A stretch of 64,000 bases of DNA from Taenia hydatigena (taxonomy: Eukaryota; Platyhelminthes; Cestoda; Cyclophyllidea; Taeniidae), in NCBI GenBank assembly GCA_036345935.2, contig JADWOT020000006.1:15226519-15290518 (forward strand), read 5' to 3'. Positions 26,329 through 40,339 of this stretch are shown piece after piece. A program made the position numbers and the translations under genes. Position 1 is the stretch's first letter, and each line of letters starts with the position of its first letter. The notes under the pieces are model-generated. The model had not been told where the DNA came from. It did not search any database and was given only the letters and a program-made list of their open reading frames with translations.

Positions 26329-26535
26329 CTGCAGTAACACTGTGTTTTTGTGTCTGCCGGTTTCGGTTTCGGTCACAGAGGTGGCCATATTGCCTTAGCT
26401 GCGTAGGCTGGCCTCTGGGCCATGCCAGCAGCTCATTCCTCTCTGTCTGTTGAATATATATATATTCTACCCCAGTATTTTGCCTCCTTTTGCCTTCAAG
26501 GGAGCCTCGCGACGCCGCAACTGCAGTCAGCATTT
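26329..26535 (+). repeat. Dispersed repeat, copy 2 (full form)
   Basis: It contains GGTCACAGAGGTGGCCATAT, then GCTGCGTAGGCTGGCCTCTG, a CATGCCAGCAG block, a short (TA)n, TATTCTACC, TTTTGCCTTCAAGGGAGCCT and a GACGC end. The order is the same as in copy 3 and the blocks are nearly identical. The element family is not one I can name. Confidence 0.75.
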
Positions 26536-29500
26536 AGCATCATAAAACGCCTCTACCCGTAGGATGCGTAAATAGTGGGATCATCAAATGAGTTAGATTA
26601 GATCAGATTTGTTTACTGAGGGCAATCAATAAACACTACACTTTTGCCTGACTTCACGTTACAATCCCAACCGAATTTGGAAATCCCAAAGGGCGAAAAT
26701 TGGTGGGTAACATTTGTATGCTCATTAAGATACTCTAGGCTGAATTTCTCGAGAACCTGAACAAAGCCTATGTAGAGGAAGATCAGCTAATCTTGTAAAG
26801 ATGATTGGGTATTATAACACTTTTCGCTTCAGTATGCGACGACCCTAAAAGAAAAGAAAAAAATATGGCAATAATTTTGATGCATCAGTGATCAAAGAAC
26901 AGCTCAACACAAGTGCAAAATGTCGACCTAGACGGTGGTTTTTCAGGTATTAGAATTGCGAGGAAAAATAAGTACTAGAATACGTTTTCGGTCTTGATTC
27001 CTTTCCAAGATACCTATTCTGTTATTATGTCCACCTATTAATGCTCGATTGGTGGAAGTAAAGTGGAAGACGAATTCGAACAAAAGTCTCTTTCCCCTTT
27101 GCAAAAGTGGCTATTGAGCAAAATTTATGATGCCAATAATCAATGTGACAGTAAAGTTTACTAATCATAATGATAAAATTAAATGATCGGTAAGTGGCAA
27201 AGTGTTGATAGAAAAGAAAGTAGTGAATGGCAGGATTTTGGTGATTGGTATCATTTTGAATGGCTGGGACGCAGATGCCAACCAATGTCGGAGAGGTGGC
27301 AGACAAAAGCACATATCACGGGAGAGTGAGCTAAGGCGCATCACTCTCTGTGGACGCGAATACCCACTATGAAAATAGTATTCGACATTGGATGGTCGAG
27401 GTAAAGTCGATTCAAAAAAGTGTCCCACTCAAACCATGTTAAGACAGGGTGATATGAAGTGTGAAAATCAACCGCGAAAGTGCTTTTAAAACCTACATGG
27501 CAAAACTCAGCACATGAAGGTGTGCTGAGTTTGATCTGCGTGTAGCCCCATTCTGTGCACCACCAACGACAGCGATTGGACATGACTCTGTGGATCAGCT
27601 ATCCAGTAAATGGTAACTAAGGCAGCTCTTCCATAATTGCGATAACTTTTATGATTTCCATGGCGAAGCTGGTCCCTGGTATGGAAGAAAAGGGGACGGA
27701 AAAACGACTGCCTTTTTGTTTAGTATTACTGAAGCTTGCATCCAGACGAGTGAACTATGTAGCCGTATAAAGTAAATTAATGTAAAAACTTGGTGAGTGA
27801 TGGAGGAAATCTTGATTATCAGGAACACACAAGTGCTTCAGAGTTGGTTTTAACTCTATGTTGGTGGACTTAACTAATTTAACACCCTTGACTCCGGAAA
27901 CGGTCACATTACAGCGTTGAGGTATGAAGAGCAACCATGTTGATGCTCATTCAAAATTTCCAATGCACGCTCCACTGCCCACCACTCTTCACTACGTCGC
28001 CATCGAACGAGGGTATCGACGCATTTAGTTGCAGACAAAGCGCAAAATTAGCTTTTGTAGTGAGTATGAGACTAGTGCGCGAGAATTGAAACTTGCAAAA
28101 GACAGAATATACCCCACGGTACATGAGGGATTTTCAATATAATTGGAAAAACAATTTTGGTCACTTTAAATTAAAACCTGTCCGAATATTGCAATGGTTG
28201 TAAACAGAGGAATGGAGGGGTAAAACAGCATCATTCTGACGTTTTAGATGTTTACCAGAGCGTCTTAGTAAAGGGGCGTTTGCACTGAGAAGATTGCGGT
28301 GTCACGACACCACCTTGTGTTCGTAACTGTCCCTCTGTAAGCTAAAATTTACCTGACAGGGAACGATAGAGGCAAAAGTAAAAGAACTCTCGACAAATTA
28401 CAGTCAAGAAAGCCATTATACCCATCCCACTTTCGGTGACATCCTTCAGCCTTTGACCAAAAAACATTCTACATTTTGAAGGAAGGCGAGCCATGCTATC
28501 TGGTTATGGTGTAGCTGTTCTGGAGGCATTAAATACTGCAATTGATCGCTGTTTTTATGCATTTGAAAACAAAGTATTGGGCCATAACAGAGGGATTTTG
28601 GAACAGAATTTAAGCAAAGAAACACAGCATGATAAATTAGTAGCTGGAGTCAAAAAATCTAATCAAAAGGCGCTGCGTTTTGTTCCTCCTTTGTACTTCA
28701 AATCAACGGCCTGGTCTCCGGGCCATGCCGGTAGCACCCCAGCCCTTTATGTATGTCGACAAAACACATTTTGCATTAGCATCATACCTTGCAACCTCAG
28801 GGAAGTTTGAAGGCACTGCACTGGTGGCAGCGGAAGGCGAGCCCAATCCTAACGAACATCTATCCTAATTTATATTTCTGAATGCCAAACCTTAGTATGA
28901 TGGAAGAAGTGCAGAGACTGTGAAAAGGAAAATATGCGACTACCTCCAACAAAAGGATTGGAAATGTCGTCTATCTTCGGCATTTACCTTAATTCCGTAC
29001 TCCGCACGATTGCCATTAACAACAGAAGCGCAAATACGGTGCCTGTTTGAAGGTGTCAATGAGGTGAACAAGGGTTACCTCCTTCAATTCTCTTCCAGAT
29101 GGATGGGACTTATCAGTGAGGTGAGAACAAACGGCAAGGAGGAACGCAATAAAATCCTTATCCTTTCAAAACTATTTCACACCTCACCCTTCAATATTTG
29201 ACAGCTTTGGGCTAGTGTTCTCCCGACTGCTGATGACATACGGGATGGCCTGTACATTCTTCCGCCTCCAGTGCAGTTTTTAAACCGGACAATATCCCAT
29301 ACCCAGTGGAAGTAGGAAGGGAGATCAATGATGTTGTGAGTAGATATCTTCTAAATTGCACACGAAGTCCATAACTGGCGCAAATTAGCTAGTTAGTCTA
29401 TGCTTTTCTTACAGTACCAACCACTTTGTGATGGCTGAAGTGGCAAGCTGACTAAAAAGCGCTGGAAATGGCGCTCGAAAGTAGAGGCGGGATATTTACT

Positions 29501-30057
29501 ACTTTGATTGTTAGATTAAATTATTGTGTTGGCTGCGCGAGCACTTGAGGTTTCGTCTTTGTACGTCCACTGGCAACATGGTATCCAAACTAAGCCACTA
29601 GCTCTCCATCTCTTTTTCACACTGACGATGCACCTTTTTGCTATATTTTGATGAATTTTTTTCGTCTTTAGGAAAGACTCGAGCGCTGCAAGGGTATCTT
29701 TATCAACACAATTTCACACAGCTCCCGTAATATTATCTGCTTCAAACATTTTCTTCATTTCTACATCTTGGAGAGTCAGCAAGCATATGTTAAACTCTTA
29801 GAATGCATTTTTGTTGGGATATGCTTTTTAGGTCGGTTTGCGTCAACCATGTGACAGCGGACGCCATCGATCCCCCCAGGAGAGAGCGATTTCCTGTAAA
29901 CCTAAGCTATCCTTCTCAAATAAACTATGTCGCTCCGCCAAATCTTCCCATTCCAATGATGCGGGATCAGGGATGGAAGAGAGGGGCTCGGAACTTGTAA
30001 TAACATCACCGTGATCTACCACGTTCAATCTGGTCTTCAATTCCAGGGATGAAGCAA

Positions 30058-30240
30058 CTGTAATACTTTGCTTGTTTGAACTACCGGTTTCGGCCAGGGT
30101 CACAGAGGTGGCCATATTGCCCTAGCTGCGTTGGCTAGCCTCTGGGTCATGCCAGCAGATCATTGAATACATATATTCTACCCTAGTATTCTGCCTTCTT
30201 TTGTCTCAAGGGAGCCCTGGGACGCTACAGCAACAATCTC
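30058..30240 (+). repeat. Dispersed repeat, copy 3 (full form)
   Basis: It carries the same blocks in the same order as copy 2: ACTACCGGTTTCGGCCAGGG, CACAGAGGTGGCCATATTGC, GGCTAGCCTCTGGGTCATGC, ATATATTCTACCCTAGTATT and a GGGAGCCC...GACGCTAC end. It lies about 580 bases before the CARS1 start codon. Confidence 0.75.
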
Positions 30241-30819
30241 GAAGTTATTTTGCATCGTGCGCTGATTTCAATGCTCGATGGTCATTTCAATTTAATCATA
30301 AATCCTGCTTTTCTTGAATATGAAATTTTATAAAAGCACATATTTTATAACGTGGAATACACAATTTTATTTGCCTCACTGGTAGCGGGTGTTACAACAT
30401 TACTCAACTAATTACTGAGTCCAGAATGGTTAAAATACTTTAAAAACAATCTATGAAAGCGATTCTAGATGGTAACTTCCGTGACACTGCCCCAAACCTC
30501 AAAAAGTTTAGTCCATAAATACTGTTAGGTCTTCGACCCTGACAGTCTTTTAGCATAAATTAATATCGGGGATTTTTATTGCAAAAAACAGTTGAATTGT
30601 CAGCTTATAAAACCACCAGAATAAGATATACATCATAGGCGTAATCATTGGCTAGTTAATGCCTGCACTTCCGTAGGCTTTTTAGCCTGTGTTGGATGCG
30701 CTTTACACTTCTACCATCACAAATTGGTGTCGTGAGGGCTGATCGTAATTGTCTTAGATTATCCCGTCTTCTATCAATAAGTATTCCTTTATTTTGTCCA
30801 TGGACGCCTGCTAGAAATA

Positions 30820-33800
30820 ATGGACAAACGTGTCGCGCCCGAGTGGAAAGTGCCTGTGCCCGAAGTCAAAGTCGACTTACCTCCTCTCAAGCTATATAAC
30901 AGCCTTTCGAACAGAAAAGTAGGTATATAGTCCCGGAATAGCTCTCGAAAATAATGTATAGGTTGCTTTTATTCCAAAAAGAGGCAGGGATGTCAAGTGG
31001 TATTGCTGTGGTCCTACCGTTTATGATTCTTCTCACATGGGCCATGCGAGGTAATTGGAATTCATGGAAACTTTATTGGCGCTAGGTCCTATATTTCCTT
31101 TGATATAATTCGTCGAGTACTTATTGACTATTTCGGTTTCAATGTTACGTATGTGATGAACATCACAGATATTGATGACAAGGTAGGCTTCTCCATTTCA
31201 CTCGGTTGCTCTATCGATCAGATAATAAAAAAGGCTCGTCAGAACTACTTGATTGAGAGCTACTTCAAAAGCGCGCTATCGGTTTCCCAAGTCAAAGAAG
31301 ATATTCGTTCTGCAGTCAAGGTAAATGTCTTGGAACTTCATAAGTGATTGTGAAAAGTCTACATTATATTTGTTACTTTTAGTTACTGGAAGCGAAATCA
31401 AAGACGCATCCAGAACCGGACCAACGAGAATATCTTAAACGTGAAGTTAATCGTCTTAGAACGCTGCTGACAAGTCGAACCTCGGTTATGGGCATGCTCA
31501 CTGGGGCCCAGGATGCATTGGCTACATACTTAGATGCTAAATTTGGCTCATCAATTTCTAATTACGAAATCTTCGAGGCCCTTCCTCGGCGCATGGAGGA
31601 GGAATTTCATAGTGATATGCGATCTTTGAATGTTAGCAAGAATGATGATTTCGAAAGTTCGAATTTTTTACTAGTCTAAATGAGGTTTTATCTTGTATCC
31701 GTAGATCCTTGAAGCTGATAAATTGACCCGCGTCAGCGAGTATATTGAACCGATCATTGCCTACATTGAAAAAATTGTCCACAATGGTTTTGCGTAAGAT
31801 TGGTTTCAATCATTATTTTTAGTCACAGTATTTTTGATTTCGCCAATTAGGCCTTTATTGCCTTGAAGATATACGGTCGAGTCAGGCTCGGTGTACTTTA
31901 ACACAAAGAAGTTTGCCGAAACTGAGGGGCATTTCTACGCGAAGTTAGTTCCAACGGCTTACGGGGATGCGGCGAAATTGGCCTCTGGGGAGGGGGATCT
32001 CTCAACTACAGAGTCAGAGAAGCGGAACTTCAGCGACTTCGCTCTTTGGAAGGCCTCTAAGCCTGGTGAACCTGCTTGGCCCTCGCCCTGGGGTAAGGGA
32101 CGTCCCGGCTGGCACATTGAGTGTTCTGTCATGGCCAGCGATACCATCGGCGAGTCTGTGGACATCCATACTGGTGGGGTTGACCTAAAATTCCCCCATC
32201 ACGACAACGAACTTGCACAGGCTGAAGTAGGTGATGCATGGAATTCGCAGAAATATTCTGGTGGTAATCTATCTATATTATGCAATTTTATTAAGTTATA
32301 AGGTCGGAATCAGCCCCCTGAGTAGAATTCTAGTCGTGCCTCCTTTTTCTAAATCGTGGAGAGTGCACACATATTTGCTGGCTGGCATTTTCACAAGAAA
32401 TCATTGCTTTTGCGGGCTATATTTCATGACCTTTAAAATGTGCTGGTGGTTGGCTGCCATTTGCAAGTTTACGTCCGGTACAACTATGCAAATTATTTTA
32501 AGAGGTGCTTCTCCGATCAAATTTCTAATGCCTCCACTTTTAGGCTTACTTTGGACACTCCAACTGGGTGAGTTACTTCCTTCATGCAGGCCACCTAACC
32601 ATCAGTGGGTGCAAGATGTCCAAGTCGCTGAAGAACTTCATCACTATTCGCGACGCCCTCAAGCAGCACTCTGCGCGTGAGCTACGCTTTGCCTTCCTTC
32701 TCCACAGCTGGCGTGATACCCTTGACTACGGTGCGGACACCATGAATCAGGCCATCGCCTTCAACAAGACCATAACTGTAGGTGTCACCTTCTCCTTTTA
32801 TCAACCATATCCGCCGAAGAAGACGGCACTAGCACGCATGTTACTCGTTCATCTCTTGCAAGTTGTGCCATGATCCAACAAGTTGAATGAAGATTCCTAA
32901 TCCTTCGCAGAGGGAAAGATTAGAACACTTGGGTGAAGTTATGCGTTTTTGAGATGTTGTATTCCTCGTTTTGAAGTAAAGAAAGCATGCATCAGCTCTT
33001 GCCATTTAAAGCTGATTACCTCTTGGCGAATTCATCCTGAACTTTAAGTAAGGAATGACTTGTCCGGCTGAAAACAAATAGTTCCTTCTGGATATTCGTA
33101 TCAATATCAAAATAGGCTATGCGAGCACTTTATCTTACCTCATAAATGCCTTCACTTGTGATTAATCGGGTCTATATACACACCGATAAGCATTATAAAT
33201 TTCCTGGACGGAGGCCTTAGGTTCCTTTCCAGTTTGGGAGCGTTGTCTTCTAATGTGGCATCATTCGCATGTGGAGTACGGCGTGTAGCCTATTTCATCG
33301 GTTCGGAAGTCGTATAGCGGCCATAAAAATCCTACTTTTACGGCCACTATCACATGGCCAGGTTGTTGTTATCGTGAAAACGTAACGCCCGACCTGGGCA
33401 ATGCTTTTGCCTAGTATAATTTCTACTTTTCTCCTCTTCAGCAGTATGTAGTTCACTCATGCTCACTTTTTAGACGGTTGCACAAGGCCTCTTTACTCAT
33501 GAAACTAGTGAAGGGACATATAAAGTGCTTTAACAACTTGATTGTGTCTTCATTAACAGAGTGGATGTTTGCTTAACAATTCAACTTCTGATGTGCATTA
33601 ACAGGCGCTAAACATTGTTCCTTAAAGGACTTTCTTTTCAACGTCTCACACTCCTTGAGGTTACTTGCCTCGAGCAAATCTGCAACCACTGGAGATCTCC
33701 CCGAAAGTCAGGACCTCTCCGACGCGCTATCCACCGCTGAGAAGGAAGTCTTTGAGGCTTTGTGTGGTATGGCTGTTTTAAATTCATCGTCACGTTTATA

Positions 33801-36800
33801 GCAGGCACACCACTTTGTGCTATCTATGCTTCTTTAATGTAACTGGATTTTATTTTATACACTCGATTCCGTGTGTAAAACATGCATATGGGGTTAAATA
33901 AAAATGCGAAGCCATTGACGCCAACATTTTCTTTTGGAGCATCAATGACAACATATTTTAATCGTCTTTAAGCTATCAAAAATGAAATATCTTGTTTACT
34001 GTCTTGCCAAAGTATGTTAGGATGGGATGCCGTTTTCTAATTCCGGGAGGGGGTCATTTCGTAGCATCTTTTTTGGGGTGAAATTATGCGAATAATTACA
34101 GTGATTGATTGCGGAGAGAGTATACAAAAGGGTTGTTTTTTTCCTACACAAGGTTTTCGAGCTTTACTCTAACTCATTAGGACGATAGTGTTTGCGCTAT
34201 CCTTGGTAGTATTTGGGAAAATTTTTCCCCTATTAAGTCCTCTGGGTGAATATGAGCTAAACAGACACCAGAACCAAGTAAAAACTCATTTGCTAGCGGA
34301 AATTGGTTTCCAGACTCCATCGACACGAAACGTGCGATGTTGGCTATTCGGGAGCTGATAAATGCCTCCAACCAGGTGGAATGCGCGCATCCTCTGGTCT
34401 CCGGCTCGATACACCTGCTATCGCGAGCGCACCAATGCTACGCTCTCGCCGCCTTCATCCTCCGCCTGCTGTGTGTCTTTGGCGCTGCCGATCGCACCGT
34501 CCTGGCCGACGCTTGGACCGCTCCCTACTATTCTTCCTCCTCTATCAACGGGAGTCCATGGCCCATTTCGTGCGACTACGTCGTCAACGCGGCCAGCAGG
34601 CCCCTATGGGTCTCCATGGCTGCGCCCAAGAAGGAGACTCTCGCTGCAGCCTTTCATGGGGCCACACTCGCTTGCAAGCAGTTCGTTTATGAGGTGAAAG
34701 ACGTGGCTTCAAATGGTTAGTTTCTTTCTCACCCCAAAAATGAGCAGCTACCGTGGTGGTTCAATCTGTACGAGCTCCATTCTATTTTATCGTTTGAGTG
34801 ATTTGTACTTATACCATTATATTGCAACGGATTTAGCTTTCCTCTTTACAATCTCTGCTTTTATACCCCTGGAAAGAGAAGATTAGTTAGAGTAGGACGT
34901 TATTTATTTGAGAAGCATAGTGAGAGTGTACAGGTAATCACAACTTTGAGATCGGAGTTTCCTTCCTCCTCTGGGATCACTGGCTTCCGCTCAGGCACTT
35001 GATTGGTGTATACTAGTCGCTTTAAATAACGTATTGTGACATTATTGTTATTATTTCCTATTATTTCTCATGTGTCCTAGGGTAAATACTTGGAAGTCGT
35101 AGGAATATTTAAACCATAATTGTTTGTCAGTTTATCTCAGGTGCTTCTTGATTCAATATCACGAAACCGGCGCCACAATTGCGGAAGCAGGTACCATTGT
35201 TTTTGTCCTGCATCACATCTGTACTAACTCTAATAGTCAGTAGCATGATGGTTGAAATACCTTTCCTTTATTGAAGTGTTTTGTCACATCGCATCCGCGC
35301 AACGATGGCAATAGTATTTGTGTTTATCTCTTCAGTTGGGGACGTGGCTGCTCTTCTGTCGAACTTCGAGGCAACTTTGAAGAAGGATTTCAATCTAGAC
35401 TGGAATAGCATATCGAATGATGCCAATGGTAGGTTTTATTTTTCTCAAAGAAAACTAAATGCGTGAAAGGATATTCCATGCCCTTTAAAGATTGACACCT
35501 ATTCGCATACGCCAAAAGGTTTTCGACTGCTATATTGTGAATCATTATTTATTAACTTGACTCCCTTGTTAGTGTACCAAAGTAATCGTGCCGAATCTGA
35601 CATACAGTATAAACAGTTGGTATGTACGAGGCCTGCATTTCTCCCGCACATTTAAATAATATTGGGCAAAACTGCTTATTTAGTCCGTGGGGGGATATCG
35701 TTTAGAGCGAGAGCTTCTCCTCACTCTAATATCGACCTCATGAGAGTTAATGTGCACTATTGATGATACAATCTTCAATGTTGCCATTTTAGTGCCCTTT
35801 TGCGAATATGCATCTTGGTAACCACTTACTGTCTATTTGCTTGGGTATCTGCTGAACAATTGAATACTCCATAGCATACAATTACCTTTCCCGTGAATTC
35901 AATCATCGCCTTGCACATGGACAGCGGCATTCAGGTCTACCTCCCAGCCTTTTCTAATGTGTGGAATTATATTCACAATGAAGGCAGATCTTCTGTGAAC
36001 ACTTGCAGCTTCCAATCTTCTTTCCTACGCACATAATTGCTTAAACCACTGATCTCTCGAAATCCTGCCGCTTAACATAATTTTCCAGTACGCCAGTCAG
36101 TTACTTTAATACTTCGATTTTATTCGCGTCACCATATTTGATTACGACAAATTATAGAAGCCCGTCTCATGAATATCCCGCATTGTTTGGTCCTTTGTCT
36201 AGTGGTTACCACCAATGAAAGGAATTCAGAAATGTCTACAGCTTGTTTGTTTACGAATCTATCACTTTGGTTTGCGTTCCGTATTCGCGGTATTCGAACC
36301 CAGTTTCTTTGTCATTCGTGGATGAATTCCCCCCTTCAACCAACCATACTCGCGAAATTGGCTTTCGCTTTGTCGTTGAGTGTGGAATACATTTAACGGT
36401 GGGCCGTTTATTCGGAATTAAGCAAAGGATGGAAGGCAGTCAGATTTTTTGCCAACATAATCACCTCAATTGTTTTTATTAAATTGGCTGCTTTAGTAGC
36501 TGTTACTACGTTCGATTATCTCCTGAGGCAGATACTTTCAAACCACACCATAATTGGTCCATTTGCTTCCCACCATTTCTTTCGCGAAATTCATACATCT
36601 AATTAAATTGTGGATCATTTTACACCAAGCGGACGATAGTTTATGCTCTTTTGCGCATCTCTAGTGCTAAGTGCGTTGTTTATAACTGAATGAGTCAACA
36701 TTTTGTCGCTGAATTACAAGTGTTAGAGCTTCGTTCTGTCATGCATTTCTGACGGTTATGCTCATACCGTTCTGATTGATCCTCTATGATTTACCGTTCT

Positions 36801-39800
36801 GCTACAGTCAAAATACCTCTGTTGTAACTTGTTTTTTTTCAAGTCAAAGTTCCGCGTGTAGTAAGTTTCCTCTGAGCTGCGCCAAACTGTTGTGTATTTT
36901 GTGGAATGAACCACTTTTTAATCATTTCTACTGGTGGGTTGCGTGGTTGCTTACACGAGTAAAGCGGCACTTCAAGTGGTTTTATCATCTAACGGAAGGA
37001 ACTCCGTTGCCTGAGCAACCACTTTGTATTCGATCGTCGGTGTGCTGAAATGTTTAGAGTCCCATTCGAGCTCTCCCACTGTTTTTTCGGTTCTCGCTGC
37101 GTTATGTCCAGGAATCTTCTTCCTACTGTAAGTCATGTCGTTCACTTGTGTAGTTAGCATAAATGCACTGCCTACCTTCCAGGGCCAACCGACTATCTTT
37201 GTGTTGCATTCGTCTCAAGTCGATCAAGGATACTATTAGAAGTACCAAAAAAAGACAGTTCCTTTTTATCCAATGAGTAGCTCCACCTTGCGGTTGGTTG
37301 AATAGGACCTATATTAAAGAATGGTTTACTCCTCTTGTCCGTTTAACTGAATGTGCGCAGCAAATGTTCTTGGCATACCCTTTATTTTCTTTCACACCAC
37401 TGCAACGTATTGGTTAAAAGCAGTATTTTTTCGTTATTAGGCCTTTTTACGTGGCATAGTTATGGTTCACTTCAAGTTTTAAATACTAGTTTGTTTGTTT
37501 TCAATGAACATACGTGACATTCGTTAATCCATCAAAGTTACCACTCTCAATGGGTTCCATTATCGACAAGTGTAAGGCTCAGTAATTTTGAAAGTGTCAC
37601 TTGCAGACTTCATGTGGAACTTAAGGACTCGATTACTTTGACCCTCGATTTCATTTGCTTTACCCTCGTGATTCGCCATCTCTTCAAATTCAGTTGGAAC
37701 CAACGTCTGTAATACAGGCAGCTTCTTGATGAGTGAATTTGTCTTACGACGATGGCTTTAACCACTATACGTTTTTACTCTCGTTAGTCCTTGTTCATTC
37801 TTCAGCTCTTTATATCGCTTTTGATTGATTTCTAATGAGTGACTGTGATTCACGCCTGAAAAATGCGAAGTTAGCTGACGTTAGAGTAATTAACGTAAAT
37901 ACGTTTATGTAAGTTGAATATGTGAACTATTTGATTAGAAACTCCTATCTATTAAACACGCTTCCTCACAGCGGTGTTCGACGTGGCACTGAAGCAGGCG
38001 CTGGGCGAATGCGCGGTGTTGGAGCGTGTACGGGCGGGAGAAGTGAAGGCGCTAGAGATGGAGGCTTGGCCAGTGTTAGCACGGCTGCTCTATGCCATAG
38101 CGGATCTACGCCAAGGGCTGCGCCTCCTTGCTCAGTCATGGGGCCCGCTGAAGGCGCAGATACTGGCCACTTGCGACCGCCTTCGCGACGACTACCTCCC
38201 TGTTCACGGCATCCGTCTGCAGGATCGAGCCGACCTCGCCACTGACAAACACGATCTCCCTGCCATCGGCCTCATCGAGCCAAAACTCCTCACCTTCGAG
38301 AAACGTGAAAAGGCTGAAGTACGTCACCTATCTAGTGCCCATTACCTTCCATTGCTACTTATTTATTCTAGTAAGCGTGTGCTTTACTGGCTTAAGGTGC
38401 ACGCTTTTCATTTGAACGGTTCACTTAAGTTTAGTTTCAATTAACGTCGTTATGGCTTCTACCAAATTGGTCGAGCGCCAAAATTACAGGCGGGATTAGG
38501 CGAACAACAAACATTAAATCTTGCTTCTGCGGTGAAATCACTCTCGCAGCTGAAAGGTGGAATAGTTGCGACCAGAATGCGTTAGCCTTCGATTTGTTTC
38601 AAGAACCTCCATTTTTAAAGTACTTAAGAATACGTCTTTTCGGAACTATTGGTTTTCGCTAAGGGTAATGGAAAGTTATTTGGCGTTCCATGTTCCAAAC
38701 CGGCTCAACAACGAAGTGAATGGCGTCCCATAGATAAGAGATATCAAAACATTTATTGTACTTAATGCCACGTTATTGTGCGTGGTGAATATATGCTGAA
38801 TGTTTCATGTCCTTTCTCTTGACGTCGCAGCTTTGTGGGTAAGGCTGCGATCCAGCTGATTGAACTCGCAATTAGGTTAAATCATTGTCGGGAAGGTGTC
38901 ACAAATTTGATTAAATTATCACAATTTGTCTGTATTTTGGTCACATTATTAGGGACGATTGTTTGTAGATTTTAGTACAATGATTTTTGTTACATTTTTG
39001 TTCGTAGAGAGCCGCAGAAAAGGCGGCTGCGAAGGCTATGCGGATGCAAATCAAAAGGGAGGCGAGCAAACAACCGCCCTCGGAGATGTTCCGAAGTCAA
39101 ATGGACAAGTTTTCTGCCTTTGATGAAAAGGTCTGTCCTCTTAATTCTCCCCATCTAATTTGCAAAACAGCTGTGTAATTCCTCCGTTAAATTCAATATC
39201 CCACCGGAAACACCCTACGCTCACACTTGAACCTCCTATTTTCCCAGTGAACTCGCCATTACTTACGCAGTTAAAATGTCTCGCTACTGTGTCGCTATCG
39301 GTGTATGCACATTCATATGTGCGTGCGTGTGATTTTGAGGTTAGGAAATACCTTTCGCAGATGTCTGATGTATGTGTAGGAAAATTAGTTTGTACTGACC
39401 TAATCAACTTCATCGTCACAGTTCCCATTTCCGATCAACTGCACTACCACGTTTGCTATGACATCTACCTAGGTGGTCAGGATTCAACTGAAGTCAAAAG
39501 TGTTTTTTATCGCCCAAAGTCGGTTTGATATTTGCGCATCATTCATGGTAAATTTATGACATAATTATGCGTTATAAATCAGCGGTGTTGCCGTCTTTAT
39601 TGACACCATAATGAAGCCCTTTAAGCTTCTGATGTTTCACTTTGATACAAGAGTGAAACACTTCAAGGAAAGTCAGTTGGCGCTCAAGTCCAAACCAGGC
39701 ATTGTGTTTGAATAAATCAAAGTGAATCGAACTTTTAACAAGCTCGCCTCTATGTGTCTCTAGATTTCATTGTCTATACTGAATATACGTTACATAAATA

Positions 39801-40339
39801 AACGGCACTTTGTAAAGCAATCATTTTGCATAATAGTAGAAGCTCTTATTAATTTTCTCGATGACACCAATTCTTACCATTGGCTCTCACAATAGACACT
39901 TTCGGGTGTCTTCTCTACTGCATTACCATCTTTTACTACTAACAATAGACAATTTGCTCGTCGTTTACTTTTTCCATTCAAGAATGTGTTGTGACTCAAC
40001 AATTTAATTAATGGTCATACGATTTTCGAATAGTTAAGTAAACTGTCGTAAACCTCGTGACCACATTATTTGACCCCTTTATGGTGTCCATACGTTGATC
40101 ACGGACGCAACAGTGTATCATTGAGCGAATTTCGTCTCTGCCGATTTTGATGTCAGAAGTGTGATCAAATTTGGCAATTTTGGTCCCTTTCACGAGACTA
40201 TTTTTGTGCATTTTAGGGCATGCCAACGCATGACGCGACAGGGAAGGAGATTTCAAAGAATCAGCTGAAGAAGCTTCAGAAGATGTACGACGCTCAGGCT
40301 AAACGCTACGAAGACTATCTAACTAGTCTCGACTTATAG
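30820..40339 (+). CDS. CARS1: Cysteinyl-tRNA synthetase, cytoplasmic type
   Basis: This class I enzyme charges tRNA-Cys with cysteine using ATP. There are 14 exons: 30820-30918, 30962-31050, 31086-31182, 31222-31320, 31383-31631, 31705-31793, 31869-32226, 32544-32777, 33628-33766, 34314-34715, 35336-35428, 37972-38318, 39008-39130, 40217-40339. All phases agree, giving about 846 aa from ATG to TAG. Exon 2 has the [16 protein letters not shown] block: a zinc-ligand Cys and the HIGH-type motif HMGH. Exon 7 has WHIECS and [10 protein letters not shown], with further zinc-binding residues. Exon 8 has [11 protein letters not shown], the KMSKS loop. Exons 9-12 form the helical anticodon-binding region. 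Exons 13-14 give the Lys/Ala-rich, eukaryote-type tail ending EDYLTSLDL. The protein is about 100 residues longer than the human enzyme (about 748), mainly through an insertion in exons 10-12. Exons 1-4 are separated by very short introns of 35-62 bases. Confidence 0.95.

Larger units (their letters stand above)
21208..30819. other. Gene-poor interval with dispersed repeats
   Basis: About 9.6 kb without a gene I can support. It is AT-rich with scattered short ORFs (for example 28493-28810 and 28920-29201, +) that show no known motif. It holds a pyrimidine-rich patch at about 21730-21850 with a 12-base C run (21811-21822), a GGCC-rich patch near 22660-22680, and the dispersed repeat copies listed separately. 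The promoter and 5' UTR of CARS1 should lie at its right end; I see no clear TATA or initiator there. Confidence 0.55.

Noticed and set aside
28493..29201. Two + strand ORFs of about 100 codons each near the repeats.
   Set aside because: One overlaps a repeat-like fragment; neither shows a motif or a consistent exon pair.
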